From an uncultured Albidovulum sp. (lineage in GTDB: Bacteria > Pseudomonadota > Alphaproteobacteria > Rhodobacterales > Rhodobacteraceae): a stretch of 64,000 bases of DNA. The notes beneath the pieces were generated by a model. The model was not told the DNA's origin, ran no database searches, and was given only the letters and a program-made list of their open reading frames with translations. Of the stretch, positions 44,290 to 53,515 are shown in pieces. A program made the position numbers and the translations under genes. The stretch lies in contig CAJYAD010000014.1 of assembly GCA_913064775.1 (NCBI GenBank), positions 59,764 to 123,763 of the forward strand. The letters are read 5' to 3'. Positions within the stretch are counted from its first letter, which is position 1, and every line of letters begins with the position of its first letter.

Positions 44290-44530
44290 GCTTCGCTCTT
44301 GACTTGTCCACGTCAGCCCAAACCGTCACAGAATCGTTAGAAATCTGTTAGGAATATCAGGTGTTTGCCAAGCACTCGAATTTTTTCCACACGTATTCAG
44401 ATGGTTACGTTATTGCACAAAAATTAATCAAACCGTGGAAATTTCCAAAAACCAAGGGAAAATCCGGTCTGACCCAAAGTTTCCACCAGACTTATCCACA
44501 AAAACCGTGGACAGCTTTTCTCTTGTCATT
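44290..44530. other. AT-rich island with DnaA-box-like sites (candidate replication origin)
   Basis: The 305-base gap before uvrC is strikingly AT-rich against its surroundings. It contains one perfect DnaA box TTATCCACA (44492-44500), a one-mismatch TTTTCCACA (44383-44391), a two-mismatch TTGTCCACG (44304-44312), and weaker TCCAC cores on both strands near 44435, 44483 and 44506. AT-rich stretches (44414-44450) between them could unwind. This combination is what bacterial origins look like; a uvrC control region is the alternative. Confidence 0.45.
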
Positions 44531-44574
44531 GGCGCTCATAGAGTGCAGCCCCAAGTGGAATCAGCGCCAAGGCC

Positions 44575-46482
44575 ATGACTGAAGAGCCCACCCCCCCAGA
44601 TCGCCCCGAAGATCGCCCGGCAGACGGCCCGGAAGTGGCGCCCGCAACCGGTCATACTGTGATCCAATCCTATCTGCGCCTGCTGGACAGCTCGCCCGGC
44701 GTCTACCGGATGCTGAACGCGAAGTCCGAGGTGCTCTATGTCGGCAAGGCGCGCAACCTGCGCGCCCGGGTGTCGAACTATGCCCGCCCCACGGGCCATT
44801 CGCAGCGTATCGCGCGGATGATCGGCGAGACCGCGTCGATGATGTTCCTCACCACCCGGACCGAGACCGAGGCGCTGCTGCTGGAGCAGAACCTGATCAA
44901 GCAGCTCAAGCCGCGCTACAACGTGCTGCTGCGCGACGACAAGAGCTTCCCCAACATCCTGATCAGCCGCACGCACAGCTTTCCGCAGATCAAGAAGCAT
45001 CGTGGGCGGCGCTCGGAAAAGGGCAGCTATTTCGGCCCCTTCGCCTCTGCCTCGGCGGTGAACCGGACGCTGAACCATCTGCAGCGGGTCTTTCTGCTGC
45101 GCAATTGCAGCGACACGATGTACGAAAGCCGCACCCGGCCCTGCCTGCTGTATCAGATCAAGCGGTGCTGCGCGCCCTGCGTCGGCAAGGTGACCGAAGC
45201 GGAATACGAGGGCCTGATCGCCGATGCCGAAGCCTTTCTGAAGGGCAAGACCACGAAGATCCAGGCCAGCCTGGCGGCCGAAATGCAGTCGGCCTCGGAC
45301 GCGATGGAGTTTGAGCGCGCGGCGGCCCTGCGCGACCGCATCAACGCGCTGACCCAGGTGCAATCTGCCCAGGGCATCAACCCCCGCACGGTGCCCGAGG
45401 CCGACGTGATCGCCGTGCATACCGACGGCGGGCAGGCCTGCGTGCAGGTGTTCTTCATCCGCGGCCACCAAAGCTGGGGCAACCACGATTTCTACCCCCG
45501 CACCGGCGCCGGTGCCGAGGAGAGCGAGATCCTCGAGGCCTTCCTGGCGCAGTTCTACGAACACAAGCCCCCGCCCCGGCTGATCCTGCTGTCGCATGAG
45601 ATCGAGGACCGCGACCTGACGCATGAGTTGCTGTCGGCCCGCGCTGGCCGCAACGTGGAGCTTGCCGTGCCGCAGCGCGGCGAAAAGGCCGAACTGGTCG
45701 AGAACGCCGCCCGCAACGCCCGCGAAAGCCTGGCGCGCAAGCTGGCGGAAAGCGCCAGCCAGACGCGGCTGCTGAAGGGGCTGGCCGAGGCCTTCGATCT
45801 GCCCGCGCCGCCGACGCGGATCGAGGTCTACGACAACTCGCACATCCAGGGCACCAATGCGGTCGGGGGGATGATCGTCTCGGGACCCGACGGCTTTGTC
45901 AAAAGCCAGTACCGCAAGTTCAAGATCAAGGGGACCGAGATCACCCCGGGCGACGATTTCGGCATGATGAAAGAGGTGCTGACCCGCCGCTTCACCCGCC
46001 TGCTGAAGGAAGACCCCGACCGCCAGGGCGGCAGTTGGCCCGACCTTCTGCTGATCGACGGCGGCGCGGGGCAGGTCTCGGCGGTGGCGGGGATCATGCA
46101 GGAAATGGGGGTCGAGGATCTTCCCATGGTCGGCGTCGCCAAGGGCATCGACCGCGACGCCGGCAAGGAGGAATTCCACCGCCCCGGACAGCGCCCCTTC
46201 GCGCTGCGCCACAACGATCCGGTGCTCTACTTCCTTCAGCGGCTGCGCGACGAGGCCCACCGCTTCGCGATCGGCACCCACCGCGCCGCCCGCGCCAAAT
46301 CCATGAGCGCCAATCCCCTCGACGACGTGCCGGGCATCGGCGCCGCGCGCAAACGCGCGCTGCTGGCGCATTTCGGCAGCGCCAAGGCGGTCAGCCGCGC
46401 CGGTTTGTCGGATCTGCTGGCGGTGGAAGGGATCTCGGACCGGGTCGCGCAGACGATCTACGATTTCTTCCACCATGGCTGA
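44575..46482 (+). CDS. uvrC: Excinuclease ABC subunit C
   Basis: 635-residue nuclease that makes the 3' and 5' incisions in nucleotide excision repair with UvrB. In order: GIY-YIG domain ([20 protein letters not shown]), the Cys-rich stretch [23 protein letters not shown]/UvrB-interaction region, RNase-H-like endonuclease half ([32 protein letters not shown]) and C-terminal double helix-hairpin-helix ([15 protein letters not shown]). The ribosome site is weak. It follows the AT-rich island with DnaA-like boxes. Confidence 0.98.
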   Translation: MTEEPTPPDRPEDRPADGPEVAPATGHTVIQSYLRLLDSSPGVYRMLNAKSEVLYVGKARNLRARVSNYARPTGHSQRIARMIGETASMMFLTTRTETEALLLEQNLIKQLKPRYNVLLRDDKSFPNILISRTHSFPQIKKHRGRRSEKGSYFGPFASASAVNRTLNHLQRVFLLRNCSDTMYESRTRPCLLYQIKRCCAPCVGKVTEAEYEGLIADAEAFLKGKTTKIQASLAAEMQSASDAMEFERAAALRDRINALTQVQSAQGINPRTVPEADVIAVHTDGGQACVQVFFIRGHQSWGNHDFYPRTGAGAEESEILEAFLAQFYEHKPPPRLILLSHEIEDRDLTHELLSARAGRNVELAVPQRGEKAELVENAARNARESLARKLAESASQTRLLKGLAEAFDLPAPPTRIEVYDNSHIQGTNAVGGMIVSGPDGFVKSQYRKFKIKGTEITPGDDFGMMKEVLTRRFTRLLKEDPDRQGGSWPDLLLIDGGAGQVSAVAGIMQEMGVEDLPMVGVAKGIDRDAGKEEFHRPGQRPFALRHNDPVLYFLQRLRDEAHRFAIGTHRAARAKSMSANPLDDVPGIGAARKRALLAHFGSAKAVSRAGLSDLLAVEGISDRVAQTIYDFFHHG

Positions 46483-46608
46483 TACTTCACCGCCAATGCA
46501 GACCGGCGCCAACCGGACGCGCTTCTACGGCCACAATGTCGCGAACTCTTCATGTGCCGGGGTGCAGAAGCACTTTCCAGCCGCCTCGCAAGCCACTACT
46601 TAGACCTT

Positions 46609-47214
46609 ATGAGATGGTGGATTCCCAATGCCCTGACCGTGCTGCGCCTGTTCGCGGCCCCCGGCGTGCCGGTGATGTTCCTGTACTTCGCCCGCCCCGC
46701 CGCCGACTGGCTGGCGCTTGGCCTGTTCGTTGTGGCCTCGATGACCGACTGGATCGACGGCTACCTTGCCCGCCGCTGGGGCCAGGAATCGAAGTTCGGC
46801 GCGATGCTGGATCCGATCGCCGACAAGGCGATGGTGGTGATCGCGCTGGTGGTGATCACCGGCTATTCGGGCATGAACCCCTGGCTGATCCTGCCCGCCA
46901 CGGTGATCCTGTTCCGCGAGGTCTTCGTCAGTGGCTTGCGCGAATATCTGGGCGACACGGCGGGGCTTTTGAAGGTCACCAAGCTGGCCAAGTGGAAGAC
47001 CACCTTCCAGATGCTGGCGATCGCCGTGCTGTTTCTGGGCACCGGGCTTGGCTATGTAGAGAACACCCAGGAACGGGTGCTGCGCTGGACCTCGTCCGAG
47101 GCGACGATCGCCGGGCTGATCCTGATCTGGATCGCGGCGGCGCTGACCTTCGTCACCGGGCTCGACTATTTCCTCAAGGCGCTGCCCCATCTGAAGGGAA
47201 GCAAGGATGATTGA
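46609..47214 (+). CDS. pgsA: CDP-diacylglycerol-glycerol-3-phosphate 3-phosphatidyltransferase
   Basis: 201-residue membrane enzyme making phosphatidylglycerol phosphate. The CDP-alcohol phosphotransferase motif D-x2-DG-x2-AR-x8-G-x3-D-x3-D is seen in DWIDGYLARRW through GAMLDPIADK. About six helices. I begin at ATG 46609 (MRWWIPNALTVLRLFAAPGV), the usual start for the family; the ribosome site there is poor and the frame is open 19 codons further. Its end overlaps moaD by 8 bases. Confidence 0.94.
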   Translation: MRWWIPNALTVLRLFAAPGVPVMFLYFARPAADWLALGLFVVASMTDWIDGYLARRWGQESKFGAMLDPIADKAMVVIALVVITGYSGMNPWLILPATVILFREVFVSGLREYLGDTAGLLKVTKLAKWKTTFQMLAIAVLFLGTGLGYVENTQERVLRWTSSEATIAGLILIWIAAALTFVTGLDYFLKALPHLKGSKDD

Positions 47215-47455
47215 GGTGCTCTACTTCGCCTGGCTGCGCGAACGCATCGGCCTGCCGAAAGAGCAGGTCGAAACCCAGGCCGCCACGGTGCGCGAGCTGG
47301 TGGCCGAGCTTTCGGCGCGCGAGCCGCGCTATGCCGCCGCCTTCGAGAACCCCGCCGCGATCCGTGTGGCGCTGGATCAGGAGCTTGCCGATTTCGACGC
47401 CCCGCTGATGGGCGTGAGAGAAATCGCCTTCTTCCCCCCGATGACCGGGGGCTAA
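47207..47455 (+). CDS. moaD: Molybdopterin synthase sulfur-carrier subunit
   Basis: 82-residue ubiquitin-fold protein whose C-terminal Gly-Gly (PPMTGG) is converted to a thiocarboxylate and donates sulfur to cyclic pyranopterin monophosphate. N-terminal IEVLYFAWLRERIGLPKEQV is typical. It overlaps the end of pgsA by 8 bases and is followed after one base by moaE, its partner. Supplies molybdopterin for enzymes such as the formate dehydrogenase in this window. Confidence 0.95.
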   Translation: MIEVLYFAWLRERIGLPKEQVETQAATVRELVAELSAREPRYAAAFENPAAIRVALDQELADFDAPLMGVREIAFFPPMTGG

Positions 47456-47456
47456 G

Positions 47457-47897
47457 ATGGCCGTCCGCGTTCAGAAAGCCGCCTTCGACATCGCTGCGGA
47501 ATTGGTCGATTTCGGGCAGGACGCGGGCGTCGGCGGTATCGTCACCTTCTCGGGCATCGTACGCGATCTGCCCGGCGGGGGCCTGAAGGCAATGGAGATC
47601 GAGCATTACCCCGGCATGACCGAACGCGCGATCGCCAAGATCGTGGCCGAGGCCACGACGCGCTGGGAACTGATCGATTGTCTGGTGATCCACCGCTTCG
47701 GGGCGCTGGCGCCCGGCGCGCCGATCATGATGGTCGCCACCGCCGCCGCCCACCGGGCCGAGGCCTTCGCAGCGGCTGAATTCCTGATGGATTACCTGAA
47801 ATCCCGCGCCCCGTTCTGGAAGAAGGAAATCACCGAGGCGGGCGCCGAATGGGTCGACGCGAAGGACGAGGACGAGGCCGCGCTAGGCCGCTGGTAA
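47457..47897 (+). CDS. moaE: Molybdopterin synthase catalytic subunit
   Basis: 146-residue subunit that forms a heterotetramer with MoaD and makes molybdopterin. Family blocks are GGIVTFSGIVRD, MEIEHYPGMTE, HRFGALAPGAPIMMVATAAAHR and the active-site lysines in LKSRAPFWKKE. It begins one base after the moaD stop. Confidence 0.96.
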   Translation: MAVRVQKAAFDIAAELVDFGQDAGVGGIVTFSGIVRDLPGGGLKAMEIEHYPGMTERAIAKIVAEATTRWELIDCLVIHRFGALAPGAPIMMVATAAAHRAEAFAAAEFLMDYLKSRAPFWKKEITEAGAEWVDAKDEDEAALGRW

Positions 47898-47934
47898 GCT
47901 GCCCTGCCCCGACTCCTGCGCGGCCCCGCGCGCG

Positions 47935-49017
47935 TCAGGCCCGGGCTTGCAGCCCCTCGGCCCAGGTGCGCGACAGATCCGTGGTGCCCTCTTCGACCTT
48001 CGGCGGCGTCAGCAACGCAACCTCCCAGCGGCGCAGGCAGGGATAGGCCGTCACCTCATGGCCCAGCCCCGCCGCGCCCGCCCGACGGCGCAGCTCCGCG
48101 CGTTCCGTCGGCGGCACGATCTCTTCCATCTGATCGCCCAGGAACAGCGATTCCGTCCACTGCCCATCGGACAGCACCGCCGCATGGTGCGGCAACAGCA
48201 GGTGGTAATAGATCAGCGGCCCGCGCCGTTCGGGGCGGTTGACGCCCGGCCAGCCGGTCAGGAAATCGGCGGCGCAGAACATCGCCTCATGTCCGAAGCA
48301 CAATTGCAGCTGAGCATGCTGCAACAGCAGCCGATGCTGCGGTGACACGCACAAGTTGGCCGAAGGCTGCCCGCCCCCCAGCGCCCCCGCTTCGATTTCG
48401 ACCGGCCGCGATTCGGGCGGCAGGACCTTTCCCGCCTGACCCAGCTCGAAGCGGCCGACCCAAAGCAGCGACTGAAAGCCACGGTCGCGCGTCAACAGAC
48501 GATCGCCGGGACGCAGCCAATCCACCGGCACCATCCCCTGCTCGGTCATCACGCTGGTTCCGGCCAGGAAGCAGGGGACCTCCGATATCTGCGCATAGGT
48601 AAGGCGATTGTCTTCATGATGCATCTCGCCTCCCGGGTCATAGACGTTTTCCGCCTCATGCATGGGATAGCTGACACCGGGTTCCAGTAGGTCGGTAGTG
48701 ACAAAGCCCACATGCTGCCCGCCGATTTCCAGCCGGTCAATTCGGAACATGGTGTTGTCCGGGCGCAGGACCTTATAGGTTTCCTCGTCGTAGACTTGGC
48801 CCGAGGTGATCAGCGTGCCGTTCGGATCCCGGATTTCGGCGGTCTGGTCGGTGTCCGAGCCGATCTCGTCGTTGACCTGATCGCCGCCCAGCGTGGCGTC
48901 GTTATCCGAGAAAGTGATCTCGACCCGGTGTATCTTTGGGTCGTAATCCGGCCGTAGCGACCAAGTGTTCGCGACAGAATCGTAGATCAGGGCGTCGGGT
49001 GAATAGATATAGGGCAT
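47935..49017 (-). CDS. Hint-domain protein
   Basis: 360-residue protein with a Hedgehog/intein-type Hint domain (Hint_2 family), common in Rhodobacteraceae and often linked to secreted repeats-in-toxin-like proteins. The domain begins VPCFLAGTSVMTEQGMVPVD (Cys149 is the residue that would start autoprocessing), followed by LRPGDRLLTRDRGFQSLLWV and SPQHRLLL. The first 145 residues are acidic and strand-rich and could be the exported cargo, ending just before Cys149. No signal peptide; such proteins may use type I export. The start lacks a good ribosome site. Whether it cleaves itself is untested. Confidence 0.85.
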   Translation of the reverse strand: MPYIYSPDALIYDSVANTWSLRPDYDPKIHRVEITFSDNDATLGGDQVNDEIGSDTDQTAEIRDPNGTLITSGQVYDEETYKVLRPDNTMFRIDRLEIGGQHVGFVTTDLLEPGVSYPMHEAENVYDPGGEMHHEDNRLTYAQISEVPCFLAGTSVMTEQGMVPVDWLRPGDRLLTRDRGFQSLLWVGRFELGQAGKVLPPESRPVEIEAGALGGGQPSANLCVSPQHRLLLQHAQLQLCFGHEAMFCAADFLTGWPGVNRPERRGPLIYYHLLLPHHAAVLSDGQWTESLFLGDQMEEIVPPTERAELRRRAGAAGLGHEVTAYPCLRRWEVALLTPPKVEEGTTDLSRTWAEGLQARA

Positions 49018-49154
49018 CGAACCGCCTGCTTGGTTTCACCCAATCCTCCTGCATCGCGCTGAAGACCGCGTTAATGCCACCCCGGCGCGCGCCTGCGGCC
49101 CAGGCCAGCCCTGCACCCTTGCCCTGCGGGGACGGGCATTGCATACCTCTGCGA

Positions 49155-49799
49155 ATGGCCAAGCAGCTTGATTATCACACGATCCGCGAGATCTTCACCC
49201 GCTTCCGCGCGGCCGAGCCCGAGCCCAAGGGTGAGTTGGAGCACGTCAACGCCTATACCCTGCTGGTTGCAGTGGCGCTGTCGGCCCAGGCGACGGATGC
49301 GGGCGTGAACCGCGCCACCCGCGCGCTTTTCCAGATCGCCGACACGCCGGAAAAGATGCTCGCTCTGGGCGAGGAAGGCCTGACCGAGCATATCAAGACG
49401 ATCGGCCTGTTTCGCCAGAAGGCGAAGAACGTGATCAAGCTGAGCCGCATCCTCGCCGAGGATTACGCCGGCGAGGTGCCCAGCTCACGCGCCGCGCTTC
49501 AGGCGCTGCCGGGGGTCGGGCGCAAGACCGCGAATGTGGTGCTGAACATGTGGTTCCACCAGCCGGCCCAGGCGGTCGACACCCATATCTTCCGCATCGG
49601 CAACCGCACCGGCATCGCGCCCGGAAAGGACGTCGCCATCGTGGAACGCGCGATCGAGGACAACATCCCGGCCGAGTTCCAGCAACACGCCCACCACTGG
49701 CTGATCCTGCACGGGCGCTACATCTGCACGGCCCGCAAGCCGCGCTGCCCCGATTGCCTGATCCGCGATCTCTGCCCCTTTGAGGAGAAGACCCTGTGA
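49155..49799 (+). CDS. nth: Endonuclease III
   Basis: 214-residue DNA glycosylase/AP lyase that removes oxidised pyrimidines in base excision repair. It has the helix-hairpin-helix LPGVGRKTANVVLNMW (with the catalytic Lys in GRKTA and Asp in VDTHIFRIGNR) and the C-terminal [4Fe-4S] loop Cys191, 198, 201, 207. ATG 49155 gives MAKQLDYHTIREIF; the ribosome site is weak. The stop overlaps the GTG of the next gene. Confidence 0.97.
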   Translation: MAKQLDYHTIREIFTRFRAAEPEPKGELEHVNAYTLLVAVALSAQATDAGVNRATRALFQIADTPEKMLALGEEGLTEHIKTIGLFRQKAKNVIKLSRILAEDYAGEVPSSRAALQALPGVGRKTANVVLNMWFHQPAQAVDTHIFRIGNRTGIAPGKDVAIVERAIEDNIPAEFQQHAHHWLILHGRYICTARKPRCPDCLIRDLCPFEEKTL

Positions 49800-50782
49800 C
49801 CAAGACCTACAAGGTTGTCGGTATCGGCAACGCCATCGTCGACGTGCTGACCCAAAGCGACGACAGCTTTCTCGATCTCATGGGGATCGAGAAGGGCATC
49901 ATGCAGCTGATCGAGCGCGAACGCGGCGAGATGCTTTATGGCGCGATGAAGGACCGCACCCAGGCGCCCGGCGGCTCGGTCGCGAACACGCTGGCGGGGA
50001 TCGGCAATCTGGGGCTATCCACGGCCTTCATCGGCCGGGTGCGCGACGACGCTCTGGGCCGTTTCTATGCCGACGAGATGGCCCAGGGCGGCACCGATTT
50101 CGTCAACCCGCCGGTCACGGGGGGAGAGCTGCCGACATCGCGCTCGATGATCTTCGTCTCGCCCGATGGCGAGCGCTCGATGAACACCTACCTCGGCATC
50201 TCGGCGGAACTGGGCCCCGAGGACGTCGCCGACGACGTGGCGGGCCAGGCCGAGATCCTGTTTCTCGAGGGCTATCTTTACGACAAGCCGAAGGGCAAGC
50301 AGGCGTTCGAGCGCGCCGTGCAGGTCTGCCACAAGAATGGCGGCAAGGCCGGCATCGCGCTGTCCGACCCGTTCTGCGTCGACCGCCACCGCGATGATTT
50401 CCGCCACCTGGTGCGCGAGCTCGACTACGTCATCGGCAACGAACACGAATGGGAGGCGCTCTATCAGACCGATCTGAGCGCCGCGCTGGAACAGGCCGCG
50501 CAGGAAAGCGGCCTGATCGTCTGCACCCGATCGGGCCAGGACGTCGTGCTGGTGCGCGGGGAAGAGGAAGTGACGGTGCCGGTCAAACGCGTGGTGCCCG
50601 TCGATGCCACCGGCGCGGGCGACCAGTTCGCCGCGGGCTTCCTATACGGTCTGGCAATGGGTCACCCGCTGGAGCTGTGCGGCCGCATGGGCGTGGCCGC
50701 GGCGGCCGAGGTCATCAGCCATTTCGGCGCGCGTCCCGAAGCGGACCTCAAGGCGCTGTTCGCCAAGGCGGGGCTGATCTAG
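49796..50782 (+). CDS. PfkB-family carbohydrate kinase, adenosine-kinase-like
   Basis: 328-residue ribokinase-family kinase. It shows the N-terminal VGIGNAIVDVL, the substrate region QAPGGSVANTLAGIG, and the C-terminal anion-hole and catalytic Asp motif DATGAGDQFAAGFL. Sequence pattern is that of the adenosine/guanosine kinase subgroup (SRSMIFVSPDGERSMNTYLG). GTG start 49796 lies inside the nth stop (GTGA, 4-base overlap) behind GAGGAGAAG, so the two genes are coupled. Confidence 0.91.
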   Translation: MTKTYKVVGIGNAIVDVLTQSDDSFLDLMGIEKGIMQLIERERGEMLYGAMKDRTQAPGGSVANTLAGIGNLGLSTAFIGRVRDDALGRFYADEMAQGGTDFVNPPVTGGELPTSRSMIFVSPDGERSMNTYLGISAELGPEDVADDVAGQAEILFLEGYLYDKPKGKQAFERAVQVCHKNGGKAGIALSDPFCVDRHRDDFRHLVRELDYVIGNEHEWEALYQTDLSAALEQAAQESGLIVCTRSGQDVVLVRGEEEVTVPVKRVVPVDATGAGDQFAAGFLYGLAMGHPLELCGRMGVAAAAEVISHFGARPEADLKALFAKAGLI

Positions 50783-50853
50783 CACGCCCGCCCCCGGGAT
50801 GCGCAGGGCGTTGGGGCGCAGGCACGCGCCGCCCCATGGCCCCATGCGACCCT

Positions 50854-51933
50854 TTACTCCGGTCCGACAACCCCGAGCCGGCGCCGGGCCCGCGCCCGCG
50901 CCACGGCCACGCTATAGGCGCCGCGGTAGAGCAGCGCGTTGATCAGGGTCACGGCAAGCACTTCGGCCGTGCTGTCGCGGGCGACCATGATCGCCATCAT
51001 CGACGAGACCAGCGGCAGCAGCCACAGCACTGCGGCGCTGGTCGAATTGCGATAGGTCTTGTTCTCGATCACACCGTTCAGGGCGCGGAAGACGATACTG
51101 TGCAGATGCTGCCGGTCGGGCCGGCCAACCGCGCCATTCCCCCGCCCCATGCGGCGCAGGATCGAGAAGACGGTTTCGCTGACCGGGTAGACCAACACCA
51201 AAAGCCCGATGACAGGAGAGATCTCCGGGTTGCGGGCGGGCAGCGCAACCGCCAGTGCGGCCAGCAGGAAGCCGATCGAATAGGCGCCGGCATCGCCCAG
51301 GAAGATCCGTCCGCCGGGAAAATTCAGCGCGAAGAAGCCGCCAACCGCGCAAAGCGTCGTCAGGCTGACCAACGTCAGCGCGGTATCGCCCGCCTGCCAG
51401 GCGATCACCCCGAACGCGCCGAGCAGGATCATCCCCGCCCCCGAAGCAAGGCCATTGCAGCCGTCGATGATGTTCAGCGCATTGGCCACGCCACCGACCG
51501 CAAAGCCGGTAAAGAACAACGCAATCAGCGGAACCGCCAGAAACGAGTCGACGCCCGGGATGCCAAGGTGATGCAGCGAATAGCCGGTGGCTTGCGAGAA
51601 CACCATTCCCGCCACGATCGTCGCCAGCAAACGCGTCGTGACGCTGACCCGCTTGGTCAGATCCTCCCAAAATCCGGCGGCGAAAACCGGCACGGCGCAG
51701 GCCGCGAAGACCCACCACTGATCGCTGCCGACCAGGCTCATCCAAAGTCCGCCCGCCAGCAGGCCGATGCCAACCGCCAGCCCGCCGATTCGCGGCACCT
51801 CGCCGCGGTGGATTTTCTGGGTTCCAATCGTCCCGTCGACCGTGACGTGGCCATGAAGATGACGGGTTCGAAGTATCAGCTCGCCAACAGCGAGAGAGGT
51901 CAAAAACGCAACCAGAAGCGGAACGAAAAACAT
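50854..51933 (-). CDS. WecA/MraY-type undecaprenyl-phosphate sugar-1-phosphate transferase
   Basis: 359-residue polytopic membrane enzyme (about ten helices) that starts lipid-linked glycan synthesis by moving a sugar phosphate to undecaprenyl phosphate. Family motifs: KIHRGEVPRIGGLAV, NALNIIDGCNGLASG (acidic Mg2+ site), LNFPGGRIFLGDAGAY and RPDRQHLHSIVFR (the His-rich substrate loop). It resembles WecA more than MraY. It is isolated from other glycan genes, so the polymer served is unknown. A weak AGGGATTG site lies before ATG 51933. Confidence 0.9.
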   Translation of the reverse strand: MFFVPLLVAFLTSLAVGELILRTRHLHGHVTVDGTIGTQKIHRGEVPRIGGLAVGIGLLAGGLWMSLVGSDQWWVFAACAVPVFAAGFWEDLTKRVSVTTRLLATIVAGMVFSQATGYSLHHLGIPGVDSFLAVPLIALFFTGFAVGGVANALNIIDGCNGLASGAGMILLGAFGVIAWQAGDTALTLVSLTTLCAVGGFFALNFPGGRIFLGDAGAYSIGFLLAALAVALPARNPEISPVIGLLVLVYPVSETVFSILRRMGRGNGAVGRPDRQHLHSIVFRALNGVIENKTYRNSTSAAVLWLLPLVSSMMAIMVARDSTAEVLAVTLINALLYRGAYSVAVARARARRRLGVVGPE

Positions 51934-52364
51934 ATCAATCCCTGAATGTATTCCGGTTCAGACTAGCACCCCGGAAGATCGTAGTAAGCGGCGACCTAAC
52001 ACCCTACGGCGTCAGACGCGTGAAATGCTGCGACCCGACAAGCCAAGTCGAAGGCCCGGAACATCATTCGGCAACAAGGGAACCAGTGTCACCGGAATGT
52101 GCCGTGCGAACAAATGCTCGACTCGATCACCGCCAAGCAACATCGGCGGCATTCAGACGGTCCAGAAACAATCGTGGCCAAACCCACGCCTTCCCACCAT
52201 CGCATATATGCACCCCCCACACACGATTTCATTTTTTTGTGCATCACTCCTGACAGTTCGGCAAGCGCCTTGATTGCAGCTGCGCGAATATTCGCCCTAC
52301 GATTGCTTTTTTCTAATAATTAATCGGTAAATATGCGGTTACCAACCCACGGGACGGGCCCGCC
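51934..52364. other. Intergenic region, 431 bases, with an AT-rich patch
   Basis: No gene recognised. From 52195 to 52345 G+C drops sharply. It holds a 12-bp perfect palindrome GCGAATATTCGC (52284-52295), an ATGCAC/GTGCAT pair (52208 and 52239), and T-rich runs (52230, 52308). It may contain the promoter of the glycosyltransferase; short open frames look random. Confidence 0.55.
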
Positions 52365-52871
52365 CTACGCCTCGAGGTTGCGCGGCACGATGAAGTCGAC
52401 GGCGCTGGCCTGGGCGAAATCGGCCTCTTGCCACTGCGAGATCTCGAATTCGGCGACCAAGGTCGCGCCGGTCGGGAAACGCTGGAACTCGGGGTGCGGG
52501 GGTGGCCGGTTCAGCACCCGGTGGGCGAAATCCGCAAGCCCGGGATTGTGGCCGATGATCATCACCTCGCGCCCCGTGGCGTGGCGCAGCACTGCCAGGA
52601 TCACTTCGACCGAGGCGTTGTAGAGCGTGGGCGTCAGTTTCGCCTCGGGCACATCTTTCAGCGCCGGCGACAGCCGCGCCCAGGTCTCGGTGGTGCGCGC
52701 GGCGTTCGAGCACAGCACCTCGTCCGGCAGATGCCCGCGCGAAGCCAGCCAAGCCCCGATCGCGGTAGCGGCGTGCTGTCCGCGCGGGTTCAGGGGACGG
52801 GCAAGATCGGGCATCAGGGGGTCATCCCAGCTCGATTTCGCGTGGCGGATCAGGATCAGGCGCTTGGTCAT
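52365..52871 (-). CDS. sixA: SixA-like histidine phosphatase
   Basis: 168-residue member of the histidine phosphatase superfamily. The phospho-accepting His is in LILIRHAKSSW, and the second His in IIGHNPGLADFAHRVL. SixA proteins dephosphorylate phosphohistidine on signalling or PTS proteins. Start overlaps the stop of the ferredoxin gene by 4 bases, giving an argB-ferredoxin-sixA chain. The true substrate is unknown. Confidence 0.88.
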   Translation of the reverse strand: MTKRLILIRHAKSSWDDPLMPDLARPLNPRGQHAATAIGAWLASRGHLPDEVLCSNAARTTETWARLSPALKDVPEAKLTPTLYNASVEVILAVLRHATGREVMIIGHNPGLADFAHRVLNRPPPHPEFQRFPTGATLVAEFEISQWQEADFAQASAVDFIVPRNLEA

Positions 52872-53515
52872 CGGTGGAACTGCCCCATGTGATAAGCGGA
52901 TTGCGCCTCCAACCTGCCATAGTTCGCCGAGACCGGACAGGCCCGGCGCACCGCACAGCCGCGTGTCCGGCAGGCGGCCCCCTCCGGCTGGTTTAGATAG
53001 GCGTGACAGGCGGCCACATCGTAGCCGCCCGCGCCCAGCGCCCCGGCCGGGCAGGCACCAAGGCAGGGGCGCCCCACGCAGGTCGCGCAGGGGCTGGCCG
53101 TAGGCGGCGCGGGCAATTCCAGCCGCTCCGGCACCAGCAGCGCCCCACGATACGAGACCATCAGCCCCGCGCGGTCATGGACCAGCAGCGCCACGGGCGA
53201 GGCCCAGGCCCGGCCCGAGGCCAGCGCCCAGGCGTAGAACGGATGCCAGGGCGGGCCGCCAAAGGGAAAGCGGGCCTCGGCCCCGAAACCCGCGGCCAGC
53301 GCGCCGATCACCCGGGCCGACCAGCGGTCCACCGGATCGGGGGCGCCGTCGTGCCATTCCGGCTGCGTTGTCAGATGCGGCCAGAAGCCGGGCTCGGCCG
53401 GGCCCAGCAACACCAGCGTGCCGCCCGTTTCAGGATGAAAGGCGCCCAGCACCGACAGCCGATCGTGCGCCGCGGCATCGGCGATCGCGTCAAGACCTTC
53501 GGCGCGGCGGGTCAC
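52868..53515 (-). CDS. Ferredoxin-like 4Fe-4S protein (QueG-related)
   Basis: 215-residue protein. The N-terminal 130 residues resemble the substrate-binding part of QueG-type reductases without its full set; the C-terminal part carries [19 protein letters not shown] and then [15 protein letters not shown], enough Cys for one or two [4Fe-4S] clusters. It lacks a cobalamin domain I can recognise. It starts at GTG inside the argB stop and ends in the sixA start. It looks like a conserved Rhodobacteraceae protein with unknown reaction. Confidence 0.78.
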   Translation of the reverse strand: MTRRAEGLDAIADAAAHDRLSVLGAFHPETGGTLVLLGPAEPGFWPHLTTQPEWHDGAPDPVDRWSARVIGALAAGFGAEARFPFGGPPWHPFYAWALASGRAWASPVALLVHDRAGLMVSYRGALLVPERLELPAPPTASPCATCVGRPCLGACPAGALGAGGYDVAACHAYLNQPEGAACRTRGCAVRRACPVSANYGRLEAQSAYHMGQFHR

